NCBI RefSeq assembly: GCF_002256285.1
Contig: NZ_NKJE01000019.1
Coordinates: forward strand, 1 to 64,000
Length of the DNA stretch: 64,000 nt
DNA from: Flavobacterium sp. BFFFF1
GTDB taxonomy: Bacteria > Bacteroidota > Bacteroidia > Flavobacteriales > Flavobacteriaceae
Reading direction: 5' to 3'
Part shown: positions 35,613 to 42,994 of the stretch, one piece after another
Layout of the letters: every line of letters starts with the position of its first letter
Numbering within the stretch: the first letter of the stretch is position 1
Position numbers and translations under genes: made by a program
Notes under the pieces: generated by a model
Database searches by the model: none
What the model saw: the letters and a program-made list of their open reading frames with translations, nothing else
What the model was told of the DNA's origin: nothing

Positions 35613-36296
35613 TCAGGAATGGGTAATTGCCATCGTAACAATACTTAATTTCGCGCCCGGGATTTTCAGGATCGCCCTCCCGCAGGCTTCGAGCGTAGCG
35701 CCGGTTGTGAGCACATCGTCGATCAACAGGAAGTGCCTATTGTGGTGGTGTTCCGTATCAATGACGTCAAAAACATGTTCAGTGTTATAAGCGCGTTGCA
35801 CCAGATTCTTCTTCGACTGCGTTTCAGAATATACTTTTCGGATCAAAATACCGCTATCGTAATCTACCTGCAGCTTTTGGGCCAACGCCTTTCCAAAAGT
35901 TGTCACCTGATTAAACCCGCGCTGTCGCATTCTCTTCTTATGTAATGGTACGGGCACAATCAGGTCAATTTGGGCATTACGTAAAACGGACTTTAAGTCT
36001 TCACCATACCAAAGACCGATCACTGTCCCGATTTCCTCATGACCGCGGTACTTTAGGCTATGGATCATTTCCTGTACAATTCCCTTTTTATGAAAATATA
36101 AAAATGACGAGGCATGCTCCAAAGGAAGGCGCCCATAAAATTTCTTCACCACTTCATTTTCCGGGTTATTGTAAAATTCTGTGAGTGGCAGTTCATGGCG
36201 GCAAACCGTACAAATCACATATTCGTGCTGCAACAGCAGACTTTTGCAACCGCAGCATACCTTAGGAAATAGGAGATTAATGAGAAGTTTAAACAT
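35613..36296 (-). CDS. comF: ComF-family phosphoribosyltransferase-like protein
   Basis: 227 residues from the ATG at 36296 (MFKLLINLLFPKVC), preferred to the longer start at 36341 because family members begin close to the cysteine cluster. A zinc-ribbon-like motif CCGCKSLLLQHEYVICTVCRHEL opens the protein; the PRPP-binding loop FLLIDDVLTTGATL lies near residue 190, after the family block VPVPLHKKRMRQRGFNQ. ComF proteins are needed for DNA uptake in naturally competent bacteria, probably in the cytosolic handling of incoming DNA, but are also found widely outside competence systems. Confidence 0.9.
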   Translation of the reverse strand: MFKLLINLLFPKVCCGCKSLLLQHEYVICTVCRHELPLTEFYNNPENEVVKKFYGRLPLEHASSFLYFHKKGIVQEMIHSLKYRGHEEIGTVIGLWYGEDLKSVLRNAQIDLIVPVPLHKKRMRQRGFNQVTTFGKALAQKLQVDYDSGILIRKVYSETQSKKNLVQRAYNTEHVFDVIDTEHHHNRHFLLIDDVLTTGATLEACGRAILKIPGAKLSIVTMAITHS

Positions 36297-36457
36297 CGTC
36301 GGGAATTTTGCTGTTAAAAATAATGAAGCCCAAAACTTCATTTTACGTATAATCCGTAATTTTTCTTAAATAAATTATTGGAAACCCAACCCTTAAATCA
36401 AAAGCCAAAGATTAACCTCATTTTTATTCCCGTTGCTTTATTATTAAGAAAAACTGC

Positions 36458-36465
36458 TATTTTTG
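36458..36465 (+). promoter_or_regulatory. Promoter -7 element TATTTTTG for glyQS
   Basis: TATTTTTGC fits TAnnTTTG; a possible -33 TTG lies 22 bp upstream (in CGTTGC). The element ends 7 bp before the ATG at 36473, so the leader must be very short. Confidence 0.55.
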
Positions 36466-36472
36466 CACCACT

Positions 36473-38017
36473 ATGGCAAAACAGGAAGATTTATTTAAGA
36501 ATGTGGTTTCGCACGCAAAGGAGTACGGTTTTATTTTTCCGTCCAGCGAAATCTACGATGGTTTGAGCGCAGTATATGATTACGCGCAAAACGGTGTCGA
36601 ACTGAAGAAAAACATCCGCGAATATTGGTGGAAATCAATGGTACAGATGCATGAGAATATCGTAGGCCTTGATGCCGCAATCCTGATGCACCCCACTACC
36701 TGGAAAGCTTCCGGACACGTCGATGCCTTTAACGACCCGTTGATTGACAACAAGGATTCTAAGAAAAGATACCGTGCCGATGTCCTTATAGAGGATTACG
36801 CCGAAAAACTGAACCAAAAAGCTGAAAAGGAAATCGAAAAAGCGGCCGCCCGTTTTGGCGCATCTTTTGACCGGGAACAATATACCACGACCAATCCACG
36901 TGTGATGGAATACCTGGCGAAAAACAGGGAAATCCTTGAACGGATGGGCCGCTCCTTAGGTTCCGGCGACCTCGAAGATGTAAAAAATCTGATTGAAGAG
37001 CTCGAAATCGCAGACCCAGAAACCGGTTCCCGCAACTGGACTGATGTAAAGCAATTCAACCTAATGTTTGGGACGAAGTTAGGCGCTTCCGCAGAAAACG
37101 CTATGGACTTATACCTGCGCCCGGAGACGGCACAGGGAATTTTCGTAAACTTCCTGAACGTACAGAAGTCCGGCCGTATGAAGATTCCGTTTGGGATTGC
37201 ACAAACCGGAAAAGCGTTCCGTAACGAGATCGTTGCGCGGCAGTTTATCTTCCGCATGCGCGAATTCGAACAAATGGAAATGCAGTTCTTCGTAAAGCCC
37301 GGAGAGGAAATGAAATGGTACGAATATTGGAAAGAAACCCGTTTAAACTGGCATTTATCGCTTGGTTTGGGCAAACAAAACTACCGTTTCCACGACCATG
37401 AAAAACTCGCGCATTATGCCAATGCCGCTGCCGATATCGAATTTAACTTCCCGTTCGGATTCAAGGAATTGGAAGGCATTCATTCCAGGACCGACTTTGA
37501 TTTAAAAGCCCACGAAGAATTTTCAGGCAAGAAAATGCAGTATTTCGATACCGAGGAAAATAAGAATTATACGCCATACGTGGTGGAAACCTCCGTAGGT
37601 CTTGACCGTATGTTCTTAGCGGTGTTCTCCAATTCCTTAAAAGAAGAAACTTTAGAAGATGGCTCCGTAAGGACCGTATTGCAATTGCCATCCGTATTGG
37701 CACCGACAAAAGCAGCCGTATTGCCGTTGGTGAAAAAAGACGGGCTGCCTGAAATTGCACGCAACATCATCGAAGAACTGAAATGGGACTTCAATATGGC
37801 CTATGATGAAAAAGATGCTGTTGGGCGTCGTTACAGAAGACAGGATGCTTTAGGCACACCGTTTTGTATCACTGTTGATCACCAGACACTGGAAGACAAG
37901 ACCGTAACCATACGCCACCGCGACAGCATGAAACAGGACCGTGTGGCCATTTCGGAATTGAAATCCATCATTGAAAATGAAGTTTCGATGAAAAACTGGT
38001 TATTGAAAATGAAATAA
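36473..38017 (+). CDS. glyQS: Glycine--tRNA ligase, single-chain type
   Basis: 514 residues, the usual bacterial alpha2-type size. It charges tRNA-Gly. The class II motifs are visible: YRADVLIEDYAEK insertion region, motif 2 region PFGIAQTGKAFRNEIVARQFIFRMREFEQMEMQFF, and motif 3 in YVVETSVGLDRMFLAVF. The N-terminal FKNVVSHAKEYGFIFPSSEIYDGL is diagnostic for GlyRS. A C-terminal anticodon-binding domain begins near LAPTKAAVLPL. A terminator hairpin follows 22 bp after the stop and overlaps the next start. Confidence 0.97.
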   Translation: MAKQEDLFKNVVSHAKEYGFIFPSSEIYDGLSAVYDYAQNGVELKKNIREYWWKSMVQMHENIVGLDAAILMHPTTWKASGHVDAFNDPLIDNKDSKKRYRADVLIEDYAEKLNQKAEKEIEKAAARFGASFDREQYTTTNPRVMEYLAKNREILERMGRSLGSGDLEDVKNLIEELEIADPETGSRNWTDVKQFNLMFGTKLGASAENAMDLYLRPETAQGIFVNFLNVQKSGRMKIPFGIAQTGKAFRNEIVARQFIFRMREFEQMEMQFFVKPGEEMKWYEYWKETRLNWHLSLGLGKQNYRFHDHEKLAHYANAAADIEFNFPFGFKELEGIHSRTDFDLKAHEEFSGKKMQYFDTEENKNYTPYVVETSVGLDRMFLAVFSNSLKEETLEDGSVRTVLQLPSVLAPTKAAVLPLVKKDGLPEIARNIIEELKWDFNMAYDEKDAVGRRYRRQDALGTPFCITVDHQTLEDKTVTIRHRDSMKQDRVAISELKSIIENEVSMKNWLLKMK

Positions 38018-38039
38018 TTCATTTATTTTAATAATATTT

Positions 38040-38064
38040 GGGCCATGAGAATTGGCCCTTTTTT
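38040..38064 (+). terminator. Intrinsic terminator of glyQS containing the next gene's start codon
   Basis: GGGCCA (38040-38045) pairs with TGGCCC (38053-38058) around TGAGAAT and is followed by T6. The ATG of the M48 gene (38045-38047) lies in the stem-loop junction. Confidence 0.7.
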
Positions 38065-39340
38065 ATGTCTTGTCCTTTCGGTTTTTGGCTTTTGCCAAAT
38101 GGCCGCACAGGATTTGCCTATAGACACCACTGACACGGGCTATCGCACCGAGCTGGAAACGCTTTTCCTAAAACGCACTGCCGCTACCAAAGCCGTACTG
38201 TCCAAAATCGACAACCGGCAGGTACGCCGCGAGGTCCTTGAAAGCTATACGGAACACGCGGGAGAATTCCTGGAACTGATCCAAAAAGGCGTCTTTATTC
38301 GGGATAAGAAATATTCAGGCCTACTGGAAAACATCCTCGAAAAAATAAAACACGCCAATCCCGACCAGCATTTTGACGACATGAAACTCCTGATTGCCGC
38401 CAGCAACAATTCGAATGCCTATAACATCGGTAACGACTTTGTCGTGTTCAATCTGCCCATCATCTTTGATATTGTCAATGAATATGAACTCGCTTTTATC
38501 CTAAGTCATGAAATGGCACACCAAAAACTGAACCATGTCCTGCAATCCTTGGTCCGCAGCAAGGAAATCAGCAATTCTGACGAAGTAAAATCCAGGACCA
38601 GGGCGATCGCACGGCAGAAGTACAACCAAGGAAAACAGGCATCCGAACTCTACAAGCAAATCATTTACGGCAGCCGCGAAGAAAGCCGTAAAAAGGAGGT
38701 ACAGGCCGATTCACTGGGCTATATATTCTTTAGCAAAACGTATCCTGATTACAGGTACCAGGCCGTAAAAACGCTCGAAGTCTTAAAGAATATCGACACC
38801 CCAAAAGATTCATTGTTGTTGGCCGATTACCAGGAAATTTTTGCAAAACACCAGTTAACCTTCAAACCGGAATGGATTGCCGATGGTGAAAACCACTACA
38901 GCTACCAAAAGGACAAGTCATGGAACGTTGACTCGTTACGCACCCATCCCAACTGCGATCAACGCATCGTTTTCCTGAAGGAACGCTTTAAAATTAACGA
39001 CAGCGATGTGAAGGATGTCAGCCCGGCAACTTTCCAAGACCTGAAAAAAGACAGCGCCAGCGAGTATATCTTCGCACTGTATTTTATCGAGGAATATGGC
39101 GAATCGCTTTACAACACATTATTATCCCTGAAAAAAAATCCCGATGATGCGTTCCTGAAAAAAATGCTGCACGATAATTTGTTGAAGATCAGCATCGCCC
39201 GAAATAATTTCACCGCCAACAAATATGTCAGGACCGAAGATCCCGAGTATTCAGACAGTTACAACCGCTTCCTGCGATTCGTCGGAAACCTTAGAAAAAG
39301 CGAACTAAACCAAATTATAGAAACATTTAAACAACCATGA
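38045..39340 (+). CDS. M48-family metallopeptidase, exported
   Basis: 431 residues. The N-terminus MRIGPFLCLVLSVFGFCQMAAQ acts as a signal peptide. The zinc site is HEMAH (H155-H159, in ILSHEMAHQKLNH) with the third ligand glutamate in KKEVQADSLGYIFF, as in periplasmic M48 proteases such as BepA and LoiP, which degrade misassembled outer-membrane proteins. The C-terminal half (about 290-430) is helical and not recognised. The only in-frame ATG near the 5' end lies inside the glyQS terminator hairpin. It overlaps the next gene by 4 bases (ATGA), so the three genes 38045-42438 form an operon. Confidence 0.85.
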   Translation: MRIGPFLCLVLSVFGFCQMAAQDLPIDTTDTGYRTELETLFLKRTAATKAVLSKIDNRQVRREVLESYTEHAGEFLELIQKGVFIRDKKYSGLLENILEKIKHANPDQHFDDMKLLIAASNNSNAYNIGNDFVVFNLPIIFDIVNEYELAFILSHEMAHQKLNHVLQSLVRSKEISNSDEVKSRTRAIARQKYNQGKQASELYKQIIYGSREESRKKEVQADSLGYIFFSKTYPDYRYQAVKTLEVLKNIDTPKDSLLLADYQEIFAKHQLTFKPEWIADGENHYSYQKDKSWNVDSLRTHPNCDQRIVFLKERFKINDSDVKDVSPATFQDLKKDSASEYIFALYFIEEYGESLYNTLLSLKKNPDDAFLKKMLHDNLLKISIARNNFTANKYVRTEDPEYSDSYNRFLRFVGNLRKSELNQIIETFKQP

Positions 39341-40884
39341 TGAGAAAATTACTATTGCTTTTATTTTTCGTAACAAGCGTGACGGTTTCGGCACAGACCA
39401 CAAAACTAAGCGCACTTTCCAGCGCCGATTTCCTGAGTTCAAAAATCGTCTATGACGACAACGGCAACGATGTCTACGGCTATTTCCTGCTCTATCAAAA
39501 AGACAAAAAAAGCAAGGGTAATTTTGAGCTCGAATATGTATTGCTTGATAAGAACCTGAATAAAATGGCATCCGGAACGTTTGCGCAGCAGCGCGCCACC
39601 TCCATGTTCGTCGATTTTACGACGGAACTGCTGTACGTGAAAAAACTCGGCGACAAGATTTACTTCAGCCTTGGTGATGTCATGAAGGGTTATGAGGACA
39701 TTTACGATATGTTCGGGTTGTACGGCTTAAGAACATTGGACCTCAAGGATTTCAAGGTTTCTGAAGTCACGTATATGCGTAATTTCGCGCCTGCTTACGG
39801 CGATATTACCAAAATGAAACGAAAGGAAATGGACGAATTTCAATACATGAAGCCGACGCAGAACAACGGATTTGTCGTATTTGAAGAATCGGTAATGGAC
39901 ATTTCCATGCGCGTCTTTATGGGTAAAAGAAATGCCAGGAACATCCGGAAATTCCGCTTTTACGACATGGACCTGAAGGAGAAATGGAGTTATGAATACA
40001 AGGAAACCGGTGACAAGTCCTTTTATGAATACAACTATTTCGGGGGTGAAGGCAATGACATGGTGTTTTTCAAGGAATTTTATGAGAAAGCGAGCGACCG
40101 CCACAGCGACATTTCGTATGAATTCTTTGATGTACAGAGCGGAAAAAAGAAATTTGAAATCCGTGTAAACGATACACAAAACCTGCTGCGCGTCAGGAGG
40201 ATACTGTTTGAGGAAAACAAGGTGATCGTTTTTGCTGCAACGAACGATTTCAACAACAAGGATAACTTTGCAGCGGACAAGATTACGGGCTACGCTAAAA
40301 TCACTTACGACCGCGCTACAGGAAAAGAGTTGGGCAGGAGCTATTTCAAATGGGAGCAACTGGCTGACAAACTGGAAATCGATGCCTACGGAAAGATTAA
40401 GTCTTATGGTTTCATCCACTTCCTGGACTACAAACGCACGACGGACGGCAAAACGATCGTCATCGGCGAAGGCTTTTCGGTTAAGGGTGGTTCTGAAATC
40501 CGCGACCTGTTTACGTTTGTTTTTGACGACAACATGAAATTGGTCGATTACCAGGTTATCAACAAACTTAAAAACGGGGTACCGGCAATCGGTTACGGAA
40601 CGTACCTGCAGTCCATCGGAGCATTTGATTATATGTATTCGCAAAAGCTTCCCGGCGATGGCTATGTCTTTTATTATGCCGACAATGAAAAGAAATCAAA
40701 GAAAAATCCGTCATGGGTACTGGGGATTGTGACGTATGTCGATGGGGCTTTCAGCACCCAGAAGGTGACACTGACCACCCAAAAAGGCCAAATCTATCCG
40801 CTAAAGGCCAAAAACGGTTACATCTTACTGCGCGAAGACACCGATAAGGATTCGGAATTGCGCCTTGAGAAAATCAACTACTAA
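39337..40884 (+). CDS. Secreted protein of unknown function, tandem paralogue 1
   Basis: 515 residues, or 514 from the second ATG. Signal peptide MRKLLLLLFFVTSVTVSAQ, then an all-beta protein with repeated segments such as DVYGYFLLYQKDKKSKGNFELEYVLLDKNLNKMASG, KFRFYDMDLKEKWSYEY and GYAKITYDRATGKELGRSYF, which hint at a beta-propeller-like or WD-like repeat architecture. I do not recognise the family. It overlaps the M48 protease gene by 4 bases and is followed 18 bp later by a paralogue of equal length, about half identical by eye. The genomic coupling suggests it works with the protease in the envelope. Confidence 0.75.
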   Translation: MMRKLLLLLFFVTSVTVSAQTTKLSALSSADFLSSKIVYDDNGNDVYGYFLLYQKDKKSKGNFELEYVLLDKNLNKMASGTFAQQRATSMFVDFTTELLYVKKLGDKIYFSLGDVMKGYEDIYDMFGLYGLRTLDLKDFKVSEVTYMRNFAPAYGDITKMKRKEMDEFQYMKPTQNNGFVVFEESVMDISMRVFMGKRNARNIRKFRFYDMDLKEKWSYEYKETGDKSFYEYNYFGGEGNDMVFFKEFYEKASDRHSDISYEFFDVQSGKKKFEIRVNDTQNLLRVRRILFEENKVIVFAATNDFNNKDNFAADKITGYAKITYDRATGKELGRSYFKWEQLADKLEIDAYGKIKSYGFIHFLDYKRTTDGKTIVIGEGFSVKGGSEIRDLFTFVFDDNMKLVDYQVINKLKNGVPAIGYGTYLQSIGAFDYMYSQKLPGDGYVFYYADNEKKSKKNPSWVLGIVTYVDGAFSTQKVTLTTQKGQIYPLKAKNGYILLREDTDKDSELRLEKINY

Positions 40885-40902
40885 AAAGACGCCGCCACTC
40901 CA

Positions 40903-42438
40903 ATGAAAAAAATCGTAATGCTATATCTATTGGCGGTAAATGTCTGCTCCTTTGCACAAACTGCAAAGCTTAGTGCGCTTTCTAACAACAAATTCCTTGC
41001 GTCAGAAATTGTCTATGATGAAAATGGCGATGATGTTTATGGCTATTTCCTGCTGTATGACGCGGGCGATGAAAGCAAGGGGATGTACCGATATGAATAT
41101 GTATTGCTGGATAAAAACCTGAACAAGATGGCATCGGGGGACTTTTTGCAGGAAAGGGTTGATTCGATTTCCATCATGGCCGACTATGTGACCACTAAAC
41201 CCCTGTACGTGATGAAGAGGGGCGAATTCTTGTATTTTAACTTTCCCGACACCATCAAGGGCGATGAGATCATGTATTCCTTAAGGACCCTTTCCCTGAA
41301 AGATTTCAAGGTTTCCGAACCGACATACATCAGGAACAATTCCCGGGTCCAGCAAAACGTCGGGCGATTTAAACGGAAGGACATGGAAGAATTTCAATAC
41401 CTCGTCCCTACAAAAAATGGCGGCTTTTTAGTTTATGACGAAACGCTCATGGACGCTTCTATGCGTATTTTCATGGGTAGGGGTGCTGCCAAAACCGTAA
41501 AGTGCTTCCGTTTTTTCGATGTGGATTTAAAGGAAAAATGGCGGTTCGAATATGATCATTCCGATGAAAATACCTACTACGATTATTACTACCTCAACGG
41601 AGGTGGAAACGACATGGTCTTCGTAAAATCGCAATTCCAAAAATCCGGAAATAAACGTAAGACACATGAATATGAAGTTATTGATGCACAAACCGGCATT
41701 AAAAAATTCAGCTTAAGCTCATCCGACCCACAAAACCTGTTGCGCTTCAAGAAATGGATCTTTGAGGACGATAAAATCGTTATTTATGCTGCCATCACCA
41801 ACTTGAATGACAAAGATGTCTTTTTGGATAAGGAAGTAATGGGATATGTTAAAATCATGTTTGACAGGAAAACTGGAAAGGAACTCGGAAGGGATTATTT
41901 CAGGTGGACGGATCTCTCTGATAAGTTCCCCATCGATGCGTTCGGTAAAATTAAAGACTATGGCTTCATACAGTTTTTAGACTTTAACCGCACAACGGAC
42001 GGAAAAACGATTGTTATCGGAGAAGGATATTCAAAAGAGCGCAACTCCATAATCAAGGACTTATTCGTTTTTGTATTTGACGACCAAATGAAAGTAGTGG
42101 ACTACCACAAGGTTGAAAAACACCAAAACGACGGACCGATCAGTGCGCATGGCGGATACCTTCAGCAAATCGGTGCATTCGACTACATGTACTCCCAAAC
42201 GCTACCCGGCGGCGGTTCTGTGTTCTATTATACGGATAACGAAAACAAATCGGTTCGTAAACCGTCGTGGGTTTTAGGCGTCATCACCTATTCCGAAAAT
42301 AAGTTTGATTTTCAAAAAGTTACCTTAACCACCCAAAAAGGCCAAATCTATCCGCTAAAGGCCAAAAACGGTTACATCTTACTCCGCGAAGACACCGATA
42401 AAGATTCGGAGTTGCGGCTTGAGAAAATCAACTACTGA
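40903..42438 (+). CDS. Secreted protein of unknown function, tandem paralogue 2
   Basis: 511 residues, signal peptide MKKIVMLYLLAVNVCSFAQ, colinear with paralogue 1 along its whole length (TAKLSALSNNKFLASEIVYDENGDDVYGYFLLY; KCFRFFDVDLKEKWRFEY; GYVKIMFDRKTGKELGRDYF). The last 39 residues are identical to paralogue 1 and the DNA there differs at only four of 108 positions, whereas upstream sequence has diverged even at silent sites. Third gene of the M48 operon; a terminator follows. Confidence 0.75.
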   Translation: MKKIVMLYLLAVNVCSFAQTAKLSALSNNKFLASEIVYDENGDDVYGYFLLYDAGDESKGMYRYEYVLLDKNLNKMASGDFLQERVDSISIMADYVTTKPLYVMKRGEFLYFNFPDTIKGDEIMYSLRTLSLKDFKVSEPTYIRNNSRVQQNVGRFKRKDMEEFQYLVPTKNGGFLVYDETLMDASMRIFMGRGAAKTVKCFRFFDVDLKEKWRFEYDHSDENTYYDYYYLNGGGNDMVFVKSQFQKSGNKRKTHEYEVIDAQTGIKKFSLSSSDPQNLLRFKKWIFEDDKIVIYAAITNLNDKDVFLDKEVMGYVKIMFDRKTGKELGRDYFRWTDLSDKFPIDAFGKIKDYGFIQFLDFNRTTDGKTIVIGEGYSKERNSIIKDLFVFVFDDQMKVVDYHKVEKHQNDGPISAHGGYLQQIGAFDYMYSQTLPGGGSVFYYTDNENKSVRKPSWVLGVITYSENKFDFQKVTLTTQKGQIYPLKAKNGYILLREDTDKDSELRLEKINY

Positions 42439-42455
42439 TTGTCGTTTCAAAACAA

Positions 42456-42486
42456 TAAAAGGCTTTCCGATTGGGAGGCCTTTTTA
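42456..42486 (+). terminator. Intrinsic terminator of the M48 operon
   Basis: AAAGGC and GCCTTT flank TTTCCGATTGGGAG and are followed by further T residues, 20 bp after the stop. Confidence 0.8.
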
Positions 42487-42792
42487 ATACTATGGCTTCC
42501 CGATCTCTGCAGTAACATGTCAATTCAGCACTTAAAACTGAAACTTTAACAAAATATCCGGATTTCCCGTATTGAAGACATTTCGCTATTTCGTAGGGAC
42601 CGCAATGTCCCCTTCCCTGAAGGCAAAGTACAATTTCCGCCCGACATATCTTTACGCGAAATCCATACTTTTTCTTAAATTAAGATGAGAGGCTATGCCA
42701 CTTATGACTACAGGATAATAGCAGACCATAGAAAACGAACCAACCGGAAAGCGCTTGTAGTTAAACCTTAATCTGAAGTCACTGCTTTCCCC
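42487..42792. other. Gene-free stretch between convergent operons
   Basis: About 300 bp with no credible ORF. A near-consensus TATCTTTA element lies near 42646 but faces no gene. Together with the adjoining tandem array it makes a 556-bp gap between convergent transcription units. Confidence 0.4.
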
Positions 42793-42918
42793 ACGGAAGT
42801 GCAACCTGCCGACACGGAAGCATTCGACTTTGACACGGAAGCATTTGTCGGGCAGACGGAAGCATTTGTCGGGCAGACGGAAGCATTTATATTTCACACG
42901 GAAGCATTCATCAGGGCA
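42793..42918. repeat. Six-copy tandem array with exact 21-bp period
   Basis: ACGGAAG occurs at 42793, 42814, 42835, 42856, 42877 and 42898, always 21 bp apart. Copies 2-6 share ACGGAAGCATT, then about 10 variable bases; copies 3 and 4 are identical (ACGGAAGCATTTGTCGGGCAG). The period equals two turns of B-DNA and also seven codons: read on the minus strand it gives KCFRLPD-type repeats in an 81-residue ORF that lacks other protein-like features. Confidence 0.9.
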
Positions 42919-42994
42919 TGTTTATGGCTTCCCACCCGAAAAAAACCTTTTCCTTCAGCACGTTGCCCCTAACCGAAGTATTTTCACAAACGGA

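Noticed and set aside
42652-42897. 81-residue minus-strand ORF with KCFRLPD repeats
   Set aside because: The repeats come from the 21-bp array and the rest does not look like protein; kept only as an alternative explanation in the array finding.
42793-42918. CRISPR array
   Set aside because: The unit is 21 bp with an 11-bp core; CRISPR repeats and spacers are each much longer, two adjacent units are identical, and no cas genes are present.
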